From positions 1 through 42,783 of the forward strand of contig JAJDDX010000467.1 in the NCBI GenBank assembly GCA_029260055.1: a DNA stretch of 42,783 bases. Direction: 5' to 3'. Shown piece after piece: positions 1 through 9,250 of the stretch. The stretch's first letter is position 1, and each line of letters starts with the position of its first letter. The stretch is from Phycisphaerae bacterium. Lineage in GTDB: Bacteria > Planctomycetota > Phycisphaerae > UBA1845. Below the pieces are notes generated by a model that had not been told where the DNA came from, made no database searches, and saw only the letters and a program-made list of their open reading frames with translations. The position numbers and the translations under genes were made by a program.

Positions 1-27
1 CATGGGCAAGCAGCAGCTTGCCCGTGA
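1..27. repeat. Palindromic intergenic repeat, GGGCAAGC family
   Basis: GGGCAAGC at 4-11 and GCTTGCCC at 16-23 form an 8-bp inverted repeat around a 4-base loop. The same unit occurs at 10731, 10877 and 23895, always between genes. It is a REP-like element of unknown function. Confidence 0.7.
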
Positions 28-41
28 GCGGTTTCGTAGGA

Positions 42-65
42 CATGGGCAAACAGGTTTGCCCATG
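42..65. repeat. Perfect hairpin repeat, GGGCAAAC variant
   Basis: CATGGGCAAAC at 42-52 and its exact complement at 55-65 give an 11-bp stem with a 2-base loop. It is a variant of the GGGCAAGC family in which both arms changed together, so pairing is kept. It lies just past the 3' end of the sulfotransferase gene and could also act as a transcription barrier. Confidence 0.7.
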
Positions 66-131
66 CCACCCCAGTGAGCCCATCAATTGAGATGGAACGC
101 AGCACTGGGGGCTTCCGCTCCGACACTTCAG

Positions 132-947
132 TCATGAAGTCTCAACACGGGCTTGAAGCTCCGCGGAGGCGGTCAATCTGGCGTGCAGCTCGTCACACAG
201 CGTCTTGATGCTCGGTTCGATCTCGGGTGACATCGACTTGCCGACCGACGTGCGAAACAGTGATCGCGTCATGCGCGGGTCGAATTCTATGTCCAAATGC
301 TCGCAGATCGCCGCGAACGTCTCTTGCGGCTGTGTCACGGTTCGTTCGTAACAGATCAGCCGGACCCGCTCGTCGCTGTCGAGCCCCTGCTGAAAGAACA
401 GGGTGTTTCGCAGATACCAGATCAGCGCCCGAGCGGATGCGTCCGACAGGCCCGCCTCGTGATGCTGACGAACCAGTGCCATGTCTTCGTCGGTGACGTT
501 CTCGATGCGCCAATCCGCAATGTCCGGCTCGTGCAGCATGTAATGCAGGTACCGCGCGTGTTCGGTGAACTGGCGAAGCGCGGAGTTCACGACATCGTCG
601 TAGTGGCGATAGATCCACAGCGCCGCGCTTCCGGGTATGGAGTCGAGAAGCTCAGCCGCTCGCTGGCTGTCGCAAATCGGCTTGAACACCACGCAATCGG
701 CAAAGGAAGAATCGATCAGTTGACAGATCGTGTCGATCGAGCGCAGGCGGTAGTTCGCGAACGCTTCTTCGTCCGTTTCGTTGATGCTCTCGACACGGGA
801 GCCCTGGCTCAGCGCGGCCAGCAACATGTTAGTGCCCGATCGCTGCGCTCCGAACACGAACGCTCCGGTGGCGACACCTCGCCGGCCGCGAAGCCGGAGC
901 GAGAAACGCTTGACTCCCTTTTTGAGCTTGGCTTGCCTTGTGAGCAT
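132..947 (-). CDS. PAPS-dependent sulfotransferase family protein
   Basis: This is a 271-residue protein probably transferring sulfate from PAPS to a glycan or lipid acceptor. The 5'-phosphosulfate-binding loop is visible as GAFVFGAQRSGTNML (residues 28-42). A second typical segment, IYRHYDDVVNSALRQF, matches the 3'-phosphate-binding strand-helix with its conserved serine. The reading frame stays open upstream to 1211, but that part is low-complexity, overlaps the next gene and precedes the fold. The ATG at 947 is therefore chosen; it leaves an 88-base gap from the membrane glycosyltransferase. Both are on the minus strand beside Alg13/Alg14-like genes, which suggests cell-surface glycan decoration. 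The acceptor cannot be deduced. Confidence 0.85.
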   Translation of the reverse strand: MLTRQAKLKKGVKRFSLRLRGRRGVATGAFVFGAQRSGTNMLLAALSQGSRVESINETDEEAFANYRLRSIDTICQLIDSSFADCVVFKPICDSQRAAELLDSIPGSAALWIYRHYDDVVNSALRQFTEHARYLHYMLHEPDIADWRIENVTDEDMALVRQHHEAGLSDASARALIWYLRNTLFFQQGLDSDERVRLICYERTVTQPQETFAAICEHLDIEFDPRMTRSLFRTSVGKSMSPEIEPSIKTLCDELHARLTASAELQARVETS

Positions 948-1035
948 CGGCGCCGATCCTGTCCGCTGTGCTCCGGGCGCACGCCCGGCTGACACTATTA
1001 TCGGTAGTTCGGCGATCAGGGTGTGACAAATCGGG

Positions 1036-2946
1036 CTAGCGCAAGTGCCCGGCGACGTGCCCCGCGCTGGGCCTTGAGTCCACGCTGCGTGGCTGCGGCA
1101 CCCGCTGACCGGCTGCGACACGGTCCGGTTCGGTGTAGAAGACCGGCACATCGAGCCGCTCGACGCGCCCGCCCGGCTCAAACGAGAGCGACTGTCCGTC
1201 TGCGCTGACATAGAGCCATCGCTCGTCCTTCGCCGAGGCCTCCCAGTCCGCCCGTGCCGCCGAGAGGCCGGTGAATCGGAAACGCCCGAATCGCTGGAAC
1301 TTCTCCCAACCGAACGGCGTCACCGTCCCCTCACGGGGTGCGTCCTGGTACTCGGCCGGCGACATGCCGGAGAAAGCCGCCACATAGAGGTAGGCGAAGA
1401 CGCCCGGCGTTTCGACGTACACGCGCGGGTACTCGCCGCCGTGCTCCTCGATCCACTCGCCCATGCGCACGAGGTGGTTCTGATAGATCACGCCCTGCAG
1501 GTCGGGTCGGGTCAGGTAGCGGCCGAGGTTGCACACACCGTTTCCGGCAACCAGTAGACCCAACACCGCCGTCGCCATGACGACCGGCCGGTCTGCCATC
1601 CGCGTCGAGATCAGCTCGCTCGAATCGGCATGAGTCAGTCGGCGCCAACAAGACCGCGCCCAAACCCCGATCGCCAAGGCGCCTAGCGCCGCGAATACGG
1701 GATAGAACGCCCAGGCCCCGGAAGCTCGCATAATGCCGAGGTTGCTCTTGCTCGCTACGGCCGGGGCCACACTTATGATCAACCCGGCTAGCAGCAGTGT
1801 CATCACCAGCGCCCGGCGCCGAATCAACTTATAGAATGCCACGAGCATGCCCACGTAGACAAACGGCATGGCGACCACGCTCAGGCGGGCCACCGTAAGC
1901 TCACCGTACGTGCCGAATGAAAGGAACATCAGCCGCGGATCAAAGTGCGCGGCATATCCCTCGACGATCCTGCGACTCCACCAACCGGGCCCCGCCTGCC
2001 AATTGAAGCCGATGGTCTTGGCGCGGGCGAAGAACTCGTCGGGCGTGGCGAACATGGCGTAGATCTGCGGGGCGGCACCCACGAGCGTCGCCACGGTGAA
2101 CACGAGAAGCAACGAGCCGCTGTGTTTCCACGACCGCCTCGCGACCCCGACGTAGAAGACGATCACGCAGGCGCCCAGCACCGCGAACAGCGGCCCGGTC
2201 ATGCGTTGGGCGCCGTAGGCACTCGCTGACAACCCGACGACCAACCCGGCGCCGGCAACCCATGCCAGGCTCGCTCGCAATGACCGCTGCCACTGCGGAT
2301 TCTCTATGGCACGATAGATCAGGTAGACGATGGCAATCGCGAATAGCGGTGGAAGACAGGCCCCTTCGTGCGCCTGCCGGCCATATTGAATCAAGATCGG
2401 CGAGAAGACCGCGAAGACCAGGGCAATCACGCCACCCACGCGGCCAAACGCCCGCCGCGAAAGAAGGAAGATGAAGACCACCGTGAGCATGCCCGCAATC
2501 GCCGCAGGCACGCGGCCCGCGCCGATGGAGAAGCCCGAGAAGGTAGTGGTGACCGCCGCAAGGTAGGGATACAGCGCCGGACGGTAATCTCCCGGCCCCA
2601 TTCCCCGCACCAGCACGGGCCAGGCAGAACCGGTGCGATCCGCGCCGGTCGTCGCGAGGCTGTATCCGTCGTAGATATTGGACAGCTCATCCTGATGGAC
2701 GCGAAGCGGATAGTGGTTCAGCCCCGCGAACCGAAGCAAGATCGCCACAGCCATCAGAAGCGTGACCACCAACGCATAGCCGACCCGGCTCTGCGAGCGA
2801 CGCTCCTGCGGTTGCGGCGCGGGCAATGGGCCGACTTCGCGACGCGTCCTATCCGGCGACAAGCGCGCAGGAGTCAGCACCATGGCGCTCAAGACTTCGC
2901 GCAATGGCACGCCGGATTGGACAGTACGTTTGTGCAACCGCAACAC
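1036..2946 (-). CDS. GT-C fold membrane glycosyltransferase (ArnT/PMT-like)
   Basis: This is a protein of about 636 residues with a long series of hydrophobic segments, the first near residues 56-75. An acidic motif, HQDELSN, follows in the first extracytoplasmic loop. That layout is typical of GT-C enzymes (ArnT, PMT, GT39/GT83 types), which use polyprenyl-phosphate sugars on the outer face of the membrane. After the multi-span half comes a soluble C-terminal region of roughly 170 residues. The start is uncertain: a GTG at 2946 gives this length and an ATG at 2883 removes 21 residues before the first membrane span; neither has a strong ribosome-binding site. Sugar and acceptor are unknown. 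It probably works with the adjacent glycan genes. Confidence 0.8.
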   Translation of the reverse strand: MLRLHKRTVQSGVPLREVLSAMVLTPARLSPDRTRREVGPLPAPQPQERRSQSRVGYALVVTLLMAVAILLRFAGLNHYPLRVHQDELSNIYDGYSLATTGADRTGSAWPVLVRGMGPGDYRPALYPYLAAVTTTFSGFSIGAGRVPAAIAGMLTVVFIFLLSRRAFGRVGGVIALVFAVFSPILIQYGRQAHEGACLPPLFAIAIVYLIYRAIENPQWQRSLRASLAWVAGAGLVVGLSASAYGAQRMTGPLFAVLGACVIVFYVGVARRSWKHSGSLLLVFTVATLVGAAPQIYAMFATPDEFFARAKTIGFNWQAGPGWWSRRIVEGYAAHFDPRLMFLSFGTYGELTVARLSVVAMPFVYVGMLVAFYKLIRRRALVMTLLLAGLIISVAPAVASKSNLGIMRASGAWAFYPVFAALGALAIGVWARSCWRRLTHADSSELISTRMADRPVVMATAVLGLLVAGNGVCNLGRYLTRPDLQGVIYQNHLVRMGEWIEEHGGEYPRVYVETPGVFAYLYVAAFSGMSPAEYQDAPREGTVTPFGWEKFQRFGRFRFTGLSAARADWEASAKDERWLYVSADGQSLSFEPGGRVERLDVPVFYTEPDRVAAGQRVPQPRSVDSRPSAGHVAGHLR

Positions 2947-3031
2947 CTTCAGGTGAAAACGACCTATCCCGCTAAAGCCCCGTCCGCATCGCCGACATGC
3001 GAGACGCGCCCTCAGATCGACAGCGCTTCAA

Positions 3032-3484
3032 TCAGGCGGACAACAACGCCGCTCGAATGTCCTCAGCCAGCGGCCCCACCGTCGACTCGCCCAGCGCTTT
3101 CGCCGGACGTGCCTGCGACAATGCCGCTTCAAGATGCTCAGGCCCGTCCACCCAGCAGAAATCGTACAGCTCCGACATCTGCTCGAGGAACTCGCGCTGA
3201 TGATTCGCCGCTTTCGTCCGGTTGACGACGGCGATCATCGGCCGGCCGAGCTCGATCATCTCGCACACCGAACCGGTACCCGCATGAGTGATCACGAGAT
3301 CCGCCTCACGCGCCTTACCGAGCAGGTCCTTATCGAACGCCACCGAATCGATATGCACCGGCGCATTCTTCGTGAGCCCGACCTGGGCCCAGACCTGATC
3401 GCGAACGACCCCGTCGGCCACGAGACGATCCACTTCGTCTATTAGTTCATCGAAGAACTGCGTGCCGACGGTCACGACAATCAT
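3032..3484 (-). CDS. Alg13/PssE-like glycosyltransferase catalytic subunit
   Basis: This is a 150-residue protein resembling the C-terminal half of GT28 enzymes. It starts MIVVTVGTQFFDELIDEVD and carries the nucleotide-sugar-binding segment DLVITHAGTGSVCEMIELG, as in Alg13, PssE and EpsF. In these families the donor-binding half (Alg13) is a separate polypeptide recruited to the membrane by the acceptor half (Alg14). The ATG at 3484 overlaps the TGA of the upstream Alg14-like gene as ATGA, so the two are translationally coupled. An upstream extension to 3538 would run inside that gene and is not needed. The likely job is adding the second sugar to a lipid-linked repeat unit. Confidence 0.85.
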   Translation of the reverse strand: MIVVTVGTQFFDELIDEVDRLVADGVVRDQVWAQVGLTKNAPVHIDSVAFDKDLLGKAREADLVITHAGTGSVCEMIELGRPMIAVVNRTKAANHQREFLEQMSELYDFCWVDGPEHLEAALSQARPAKALGESTVGPLAEDIRAALLSA

Positions 3485-4011
3485 AGCACCGATCCCGCGA
3501 AACTGGCCCGGGCATACTTCTTTCCAAGGGCGGGCCATTGGACATACATCTGATGGGCGAGGCGTAAATGATACACAATCTTACCCGCGATTGACAGTTG
3601 ATTAGCGCGCGTCAGCGATTCGATGAAGACGCACTTGATTCCCATAACCTTCCCCACGACGAACAGCGGAAATGCCGCCGAATGCCCCAGGGCGAAGATC
3701 GCTCGAGGCCGTAACCGGCGAACAAGCCGGACCGCTTCGACGAAGCTCCAGGCGAACCGTGCCGTGTTCGTCACCATGCTCAACGCGTGCCTCCGCGTTG
3801 GCCCTAGATAGCGTAACGCGAAACGGTCGCCCGGGTGCGGCATGGGCAACCTGCCCGCGCTGCGGTTCCCGGAATGATGAGCGTACACGTAGGCGAATCG
3901 AAACTCGTCCGCGGACAGCCGCTCGAGGATGCGGTAGGTCTGGCGATGCCAGCCTCCGCCGCCCAGCGTCACGAGAATCAACGGTCTGTCATCCGCACCG
4001 GCGGTCATCAT
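3481..4011 (-). CDS. Alg14/PssD-like glycosyltransferase membrane subunit
   Basis: This is a 176-residue partner of the following Alg13-like protein. It has the family's N-terminal strand and glycine turn, PLILVTLGGGGWH, and the ALGHSAAFPLFVVGKVMG helix and CVFIESLTRANQLSIAGK segment seen in Alg14/PssD/EpsE proteins. The ATG at 4011 follows GGAGAAGG by 11 bases; a GTG at 4032 is also possible but would sit on that ribosome-binding site. The gene is the first of a minus-strand run that continues through 3032 and perhaps on to the GT-C enzyme and sulfotransferase. The 4012-4258 gap to the divergent fxsA gene should hold its promoter. Confidence 0.85.
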   Translation of the reverse strand: MMTAGADDRPLILVTLGGGGWHRQTYRILERLSADEFRFAYVYAHHSGNRSAGRLPMPHPGDRFALRYLGPTRRHALSMVTNTARFAWSFVEAVRLVRRLRPRAIFALGHSAAFPLFVVGKVMGIKCVFIESLTRANQLSIAGKIVYHLRLAHQMYVQWPALGKKYARASFAGSVL

Positions 4012-4258
4012 GTTAGAGCGCACCTTCTCCACAGGAGCGGAGAACCCGCTCCCGCCGCTGAGTTATCGGCTCTAGGAAGAACCCTATGAAGTTGCGCGCG
4101 CGTTTTTGTACAATTCGCCGCATGGCGGCACGCAAGCCCCTCCTCTCGCCGACGGTGGACGCCGTTCCCAGCCCGCGATACCCTCATCAGCGCTCGGCAC
4201 GAGCCATAATCACCGGCCCGCTCTCTCTCGTGGGAAACGGCAAACGGACGTTCGAAAC

Positions 4259-4732
4259 TTGCTCTTACGACTCTTCATGCTGCTGACGATCGTCCCGCTG
4301 ATCGAGGTCGTCATCCTGATTCGCATCGCGGAAGCCCTTCAATGGGGCCCCACCGTGGCGCTGATCGTCATCACCGGCATCATCGGCGCATGGCTCGCCC
4401 GGCGCGAGGGGATCCGTACGCTCAGCCGCATCCAGACGGACATTCAGGCCGGCGTCGTGCCGACCGGCTCGATGCTCGACGGCGCCCTGATTCTCGTCGC
4501 CGGAGCCTTCCTGGTGACCCCCGGCGTCCTTACGGACATCTGCGGCTTCAGCCTGCTCATCCCGCCGGCGCGCGGTTGGGTCAAACGCCGACTCGCTGCC
4601 TTCGTGAAAGCGAGGGTCGTACACGTGGATCAGGGAGGACCCGGCCCGTTCGTGGATGTGGACGCCACTGGCCGTGATGCGGACGGAGACGACGACGATG
4701 ATCCCGGCGCGTCGGCGCCGCGCATCGAGTAG
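4259..4732 (+). CDS. fxsA: FxsA family membrane protein
   Basis: This is a small multi-span membrane protein of about 157 residues. FxsA of E. coli counters F-plasmid exclusion of phage T7, but its normal role is unclear. The body matches the family: LLTIVPLIEVVILIRIAE, then TGIIGAWLARREG, then the LVAGAFLVTPGVLTD membrane segment and an acidic tail of Asp repeats. The start is probably the TTG at 4259, because that yields the usual MLLRLFMLLTIVPLIE beginning; the next in-frame ATG is at 4277 and would lose six conserved residues. It is followed 11 bases later by the DUF423 gene. Confidence 0.88.
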   Translation: MLLRLFMLLTIVPLIEVVILIRIAEALQWGPTVALIVITGIIGAWLARREGIRTLSRIQTDIQAGVVPTGSMLDGALILVAGAFLVTPGVLTDICGFSLLIPPARGWVKRRLAAFVKARVVHVDQGGPGPFVDVDATGRDADGDDDDDPGASAPRIE

Positions 4733-4743
4733 GAGGGACGTGG

Positions 4744-5139
4744 ATGTCTTCCAAGTGGGTCATGATCGCGGCGATCAACGGACTGATAGCCGTCGCAGCC
4801 GGCGCCTTCGGGGCGCATGTGCTCGCCGACCGCCTCACACCGCGCGAACTCAATGCGTTTGAGGTCGGCGTCCGTTATCAGATGTATCACGCCCTCGCCT
4901 TGCTGCTCGTGGCGTGGATGGTATCGACGAGGGCCTCGGCCGTCCTTTCGTACGCAGCCGCCTTCCTCCTGGCCGGCATTGTCCTGTTTTCGGGGAGCCT
5001 CTACGTGCTCGCCCTGACCGGCCTCAAGTGGTTCGGCATGATCACGCCCATCGGCGGCGTGTCGTTTCTCGTCGGTTGGCTGCTGATCGCGGTCTCCGCC
5101 AGACGCGCCGCGATCGGGCACACACACCCTCAAACTTGA
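4744..5139 (+). CDS. DUF423 family membrane protein
   Basis: This is a 131-residue protein with four hydrophobic segments. The family signature is present: an N-terminal span with AAGAFGAHVL, then VRYQMYHALALLLVAW, a third span, and FGMITPIGGVSFLVGW near the C-terminus. DUF423 (YgdD-like) proteins are widespread inner-membrane proteins of unknown function. The start ATG has a strong AGGAGGG six bases upstream, located directly after the FxsA stop codon, so the two genes are probably co-transcribed. Confidence 0.88.
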   Translation: MSSKWVMIAAINGLIAVAAGAFGAHVLADRLTPRELNAFEVGVRYQMYHALALLLVAWMVSTRASAVLSYAAAFLLAGIVLFSGSLYVLALTGLKWFGMITPIGGVSFLVGWLLIAVSARRAAIGHTHPQT

Positions 5140-5257
5140 CCTGACTCGTCGTTGGCAGCACGATGCCGTATGCTTGCGCATCCGCCTGACGGGCGCTGTC
5201 CGCGGGGTGCGCCTGCAAATGGCTCGCGATCGAGCCGAAGCCCGGAGTTGACTTGCT

Positions 5258-5563
5258 ATGGTATCCAAGCTCGATGAACAGGCTGTGCGGCACGTCGCCC
5301 ATCTCGCGCGGCTAAGCGTGACCGACGACGAGGTCGCACGCTACGCCCAGCAGCTTTCGAGAGTCCTGACCTACGTCGAACAGCTCAACGAACTCGATAC
5401 GGAGGGTGTGCCTCCGACGGCGCATGCGCTGCCCGTATCGAACGTGCTCCGCGCCGATGAACTTGGGCATCCGATTCAGCAGGAGCAGGCCCTCCACAAC
5501 GCACCCAGACAGCAAGACGGCTTCTTCCGCGTCCCCAAGGTACTCGATCAGGAAACCGCTTAG
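5258..5563 (+). CDS. gatC: Aspartyl/glutamyl-tRNA amidotransferase subunit C
   Basis: GatC is the small subunit of the GatCAB complex, which converts Glu-tRNA(Gln) and/or Asp-tRNA(Asn) to the amidated form. The 101-residue length is normal. The N-terminal helix VRHVAHLARLSVTDDEV and the QLNELDTEGVPPTAH linker are diagnostic, as is the DGFFRVPKVLD C-terminal segment that wraps around GatA. The ATG follows a GGAG by 10 bases. It is directly upstream of gatA with 9 bases between. gatB is not in the window. Confidence 0.96.
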   Translation: MVSKLDEQAVRHVAHLARLSVTDDEVARYAQQLSRVLTYVEQLNELDTEGVPPTAHALPVSNVLRADELGHPIQQEQALHNAPRQQDGFFRVPKVLDQETA

Positions 5564-5572
5564 GGAAGCGCC

Positions 5573-7036
5573 ATGATCGCCAGCGCCACGGACATAGCCA
5601 AGGCAGTGCGCACCAAAGAGTGCTCGGCCAAAGAGGTTGCCGCTCAGTGCTTGGCACGAATCGAATCGACGGACGGCAACACCCACGCGTTCCTCAGGAT
5701 CAGCGGCGAGAAGGCAATCGAGCGCGCTCGGCAAGTCGACGAAGCCATCGCCCGTGGCGAAGACCCTGGTCCGCTCGCGGGCGTGCCCATTGCGGTCAAG
5801 GACAACATCTGCACGGTAGGCGGCACGACGACGTGTGGCTCGAAGATCCTCGAGAAATTCGAATCACGCTACGACGCGCATGTCGCTCAGCGGCTCCAGG
5901 CGGCCGGAGCGGTCATCGTCGGTAAAACCAATCTCGACGAATTCGGCATGGGCTCCAGCACCGAGAACACGGCGACCGCCACCACGTGTAACCCGTGGAA
6001 CGCGTCGCGCGTGGCCGGCGGCTCGTCCGGCGGATCGGCGGCTGCGGTCGCCGCGCGAATGGTCCCCGCAGCCATCGGCAGCGATACCGGCGGTTCGATC
6101 CGCCAGCCCGCATCATTCTGCAGCGTTGTCGGCCTGAAAGGCACATACGGGCGCGTCTCGCGGTACGGCCTCGTCGCCTACGGCAGCAGCCTGGACCAGA
6201 TCGGCCCGCTCGCCGTCGAGGCACGGGACGTGGCACTGCTCATGGGCGTCATCGCGGGCCACGATAGACGCGACTCCACCAGCGTCGACGCAGAGGTGCC
6301 TGACTATGTCGCCGGGCTCGACGATCCCCTCGATGGGCTCCGCATCGGAATCAGCGAGGAGTATCTCGGCGAAGGGCTCGACGAGGAAGTCCGAGGCTGC
6401 GTGATGGCGGCTATCGAGAACCTGAAAACGCGCGGCGCTTCGGTCGTACCGATCCATCTGCCGCACATGAACTATGCCATCGCCTGCTACTATGTCATCG
6501 TGACGGCTGAGGCATCGAGTAACCTCGCCCGCTTTGACGGCGTGCATTACGGCCACCGCACGCCCGAGCCGAAGGACATGATCGACATGTACGCGTCATC
6601 CCGCGGTGAGGGATTCGGCGCCGAGGTCAAGCGGCGGATCATGCTGGGGACCTACGCCCTGTCGAGCGGCTATTACGACGCCTACTACCTCAAGGCACTG
6701 AAGGTCCGCACGCTGATCCGGCGCGACTTCGAAGAGGCATTCCAGTCAGTCGACGCGATCGCTTCGCCCGTCGCCCCCACGCCGGCCTTTACGATCGGCG
6801 AGAAGACCGAGGATCCGCTGGCGATGTACCTGTCGGACATCTACACGATCTCCGCCAACCTCGCGGGGATTTGTGCCATAAGCGTGCCCTGCGGCTTCAG
6901 CGGCGCCGGCCTACCGATCGGCTTGCAGTTGATGGGGCCCGCGTTCGGCGAAGGCAAGTTGCTCTCCGTGGCGCATCAATACCAACAGGCAACCGACCAC
7001 CACGAGCAGGTTCCGCCGGCGTCCTCGACGGATTGA
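5573..7036 (+). CDS. gatA: Glutamyl-tRNA(Gln) amidotransferase subunit A
   Basis: This is a 487-residue amidase that releases ammonia from glutamine for transfer by GatB to misacylated tRNA. The amidase-signature Ser-cisSer-Lys triad is complete: Lys76 in [10 protein letters not shown], Ser151 in [10 protein letters not shown] and Ser175 in [12 protein letters not shown]. All three have the same spacing as in characterised GatA. The length is standard and the ORF is intact. It lies 9 bases after gatC and 9 bases before the GNAT-like gene, so these form one transcription unit. Confidence 0.97.
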   Translation: MIASATDIAKAVRTKECSAKEVAAQCLARIESTDGNTHAFLRISGEKAIERARQVDEAIARGEDPGPLAGVPIAVKDNICTVGGTTTCGSKILEKFESRYDAHVAQRLQAAGAVIVGKTNLDEFGMGSSTENTATATTCNPWNASRVAGGSSGGSAAAVAARMVPAAIGSDTGGSIRQPASFCSVVGLKGTYGRVSRYGLVAYGSSLDQIGPLAVEARDVALLMGVIAGHDRRDSTSVDAEVPDYVAGLDDPLDGLRIGISEEYLGEGLDEEVRGCVMAAIENLKTRGASVVPIHLPHMNYAIACYYVIVTAEASSNLARFDGVHYGHRTPEPKDMIDMYASSRGEGFGAEVKRRIMLGTYALSSGYYDAYYLKALKVRTLIRRDFEEAFQSVDAIASPVAPTPAFTIGEKTEDPLAMYLSDIYTISANLAGICAISVPCGFSGAGLPIGLQLMGPAFGEGKLLSVAHQYQQATDHHEQVPPASSTD

Positions 7037-7045
7037 ACTACCGAT

Positions 7046-7825
7046 ATGGCGTCGACCACCGTCAGCAGCATCCTTCGAGCCCGCCAGGCATACTGCATTC
7101 AGATATGCGAGAAGCAAACGCTTGAACACGGCATTGCTTACTACTGTGACCGGTTTGCCCCCTCACCCGAAGCCAACCAGTTCCGCGAAGTGATCACGGA
7201 GGACCCGGATCACTTCGAGGCCGCATTCGACGAGGCGGAAAGCTGGTACTCTCAGCACAACCTGACGTGCCTGCGATGGGCACCGGCTGCGGGCCAGCCG
7301 ACGGACCTCGTCGCCGGCTTCCTCGAAGGTAAGGGTTTCAAAGCGCGCTCGATGACGGCGATGGCGCTGAGTGAATGGGTCGACTTAGCGCCCGACCCGA
7401 GCGTCCGCATTCTTCCCGCCCGTGCTATGCGTCCGGCGTTGCGAGCCACCTTTCAGTCCGGCGATCCGGACGTGAGCGATGCGGAACTCGCCGCCGACGA
7501 ACTCAACGAGCGGCTCGACGACCCGCATCTGGACGTATCCGTAGCGATGGTCGCGTCAGCACCGGCCGGTCGCGGTGGGTTGCACGAGGTCGGCGACATC
7601 GGACGCATCCTCGTGCCGTCCGTGCCGCCCGCGTTTCGTGACTCCCAGGTAGCGCGATCGCTGCTAGCCCACTCGCTGGCGCTCGCGAAACGCCTGACGA
7701 TGCGAACGATCTGTGCGTGTGTAGACACCGACGATTCGGAAGGGCGAACGCTGCTCGAAGAGGCCGGATTCGCCGCGGATGGCACCATCGTAGAGTTCGA
7801 GCGGATCACTCACGGTCAACCGTAA
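7046..7825 (+). CDS. GNAT-like acetyltransferase domain protein
   Basis: This is a 259-residue protein of uncertain function. The C-terminal half reads like the second half of a GNAT fold: FRDSQVARSLLAHSLALA (acetyl-CoA loop and helix), followed by ICACVDTDDSEGRTLLEEA and GFAADG. The canonical Q/RxxGxG/A motif is degenerate. The N-terminal half (GFLEGKGFKARSMTAMAL) could be a second, decayed GNAT copy. No substrate can be inferred. The stop codon overlaps the start of the next gene in TAATG, so the two are translationally linked, and gatA ends 9 bases upstream. Confidence 0.6.
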   Translation: MASTTVSSILRARQAYCIQICEKQTLEHGIAYYCDRFAPSPEANQFREVITEDPDHFEAAFDEAESWYSQHNLTCLRWAPAAGQPTDLVAGFLEGKGFKARSMTAMALSEWVDLAPDPSVRILPARAMRPALRATFQSGDPDVSDAELAADELNERLDDPHLDVSVAMVASAPAGRGGLHEVGDIGRILVPSVPPAFRDSQVARSLLAHSLALAKRLTMRTICACVDTDDSEGRTLLEEAGFAADGTIVEFERITHGQP

Positions 7826-9039
7826 TGAACCTCAAAGCCCGATTCGTAGTACCCGTCGACGCGCCGGTCATCGAAGACGGTGCGGTCACTATCCAGGACG
7901 GCGTCATCCGATCCGTAGGCCCGGACGCCGGCGCCTCGGGTGCCCACGCGACCGATTTCGGCGACGCGGTGATTCTGCCCGGCTTTGTGAACGCCCACAC
8001 GCACCTGGAATTGGGCCACCTCAGCGGCCGCGTGCCTCCGTCCGCTGACTTCATCGGATGGATCAACCAACTGATGGCACTTCGGGAGAGCGATCCGCAG
8101 CCCGAGCAGTCGGCGGCCGATGCCGTGCAGGATGGAATCGCACAGTCGCTCGCGTATGGCGTCACCACGGTCGGCGACATCACACGCACGCCCCACCGTT
8201 CCCGCCCGATCCTCGCCCGGTCTGCGATTCGCGGCGTGTCGTTCGGAGAAGTATCGGCGATCGGAAACCGCCTGAGTTTGCTGGGCGAACGCCTGGCAGT
8301 TGCCGCATCTCGGGAGCACGAAACCAACCGGGTTCGTGTCGGAGTGTCACCGCACGCCCCCTACTCCATCGCACCCGAGGCCGTAGCCGCCTGCGTCGAA
8401 ACTGCCATCGAACGTCACCTGCCGCTGTGTATGCACTTAGCCGAGACACGGGACGAAGTACGCTTCACACAATCGGCGGACGGCCCGTTTGCTGACGCCC
8501 TCCGCGACCTCGGCATCTGGGATGGCTCGATTCAGCCGACGGGCTTGAGCCCGATCGAACTGGCAGCCGACACCGAGCTTCTGACGCCAAACACACTCAT
8601 CGCGCACGCCAACTACGTCAGCGACTCGGATGTCGACCTGATCGCCCAAGCGAAGTCCCACGTCGCCTTTTGCCCGCGCACGCACGCCGCGTTCGAGCAC
8701 GCTCCTCACCGGTTTCGCGACATGCAAGCCGCGGGTATCAACGTGTGCATCGGCACCGACAGCCTGGCGTCCAATCCATCACTCTCGATTCTCGACGAGC
8801 TACGGTTCCTGCAACGAGCACAATGCGACGTGTCAGCCGACACACTCATGGCGATGGGCACGCTAAACGGCGCACGCGCACTCGGGTGGGATAAGACGAT
8901 CGGATCGATCGCGCCAGGCAAGGCGGCTGATCTAGTCGTCATCCCGTTCGAGACTACCGGCGATCACGCGCGGTGGACACAAGTCTTCGAATCAGACGCC
9001 ACACCGATCGCCGTCTACATCGACGGCACGCCTCAATAA
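7825..9039 (+). CDS. Amidohydrolase, cytosine/aminofutalosine deaminase type
   Basis: This is a 404-residue metal-dependent deaminase-type TIM barrel. The first metal motif is GFVNAHTHLELG (His58 and His60). Later come SPHAPYSIAPE, CMHLAETRDE with the third metal-site His, IAHANYVSD, and CIGTDSLASNPSLS with the catalytic Asp. The flanking beta-sandwich includes GKAADLVVIP. This subgroup includes chlorohydrolase-like, S-adenosylhomocysteine and 6-aminofutalosine deaminases; HTHLELG resembles the futalosine-menaquinone branch, but specificity cannot be settled from motifs. The ATG at 7825 overlaps the previous stop codon (TAATG). A longer reading frame from 7717 lies within the GNAT-like gene and is rejected. 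Confidence 0.85.
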   Translation: MNLKARFVVPVDAPVIEDGAVTIQDGVIRSVGPDAGASGAHATDFGDAVILPGFVNAHTHLELGHLSGRVPPSADFIGWINQLMALRESDPQPEQSAADAVQDGIAQSLAYGVTTVGDITRTPHRSRPILARSAIRGVSFGEVSAIGNRLSLLGERLAVAASREHETNRVRVGVSPHAPYSIAPEAVAACVETAIERHLPLCMHLAETRDEVRFTQSADGPFADALRDLGIWDGSIQPTGLSPIELAADTELLTPNTLIAHANYVSDSDVDLIAQAKSHVAFCPRTHAAFEHAPHRFRDMQAAGINVCIGTDSLASNPSLSILDELRFLQRAQCDVSADTLMAMGTLNGARALGWDKTIGSIAPGKAADLVVIPFETTGDHARWTQVFESDATPIAVYIDGTPQ

Positions 9040-9089
9040 CGCCGGCCCGGGCAGATTCCACCAATGGACCTGCCCACGGCTTTGGGTGC

Positions 9090-9112
9090 CACTGGTGGCT
9101 CGTCCACCAGTG
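9090..9112. repeat. Palindromic repeat, CACTGGTGG family
   Basis: CACTGGTGG at 9090-9098 pairs with CCACCAGTG at 9104-9112. A near-identical copy is at 10781. It lies between two convergent genes, where it could also act as a bidirectional transcription barrier. Confidence 0.7.
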
Positions 9113-9250
9113 CTACGGCACAGACCGTCGCACCCATTCCGGGCCGTCGCGCCTACAGCGTGTCTCCACCCTTGCGGGGGGACAAAGGGAGCTCTGGCCT
9201 TCCGCGGAGCGGCGAGCGCATTACGCCACATCATAACACCGCGAGGTTGA

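Noticed and set aside
2-208. 68-codon ORF at the left edge
   Set aside because: It is mostly made of palindromic repeat sequence and the antisense end of the sulfotransferase gene.
2368-3225. 285-codon ORF on the plus strand
   Set aside because: Antisense to the membrane glycosyltransferase and Alg13-like gene. The product is His/Arg/Pro-rich.
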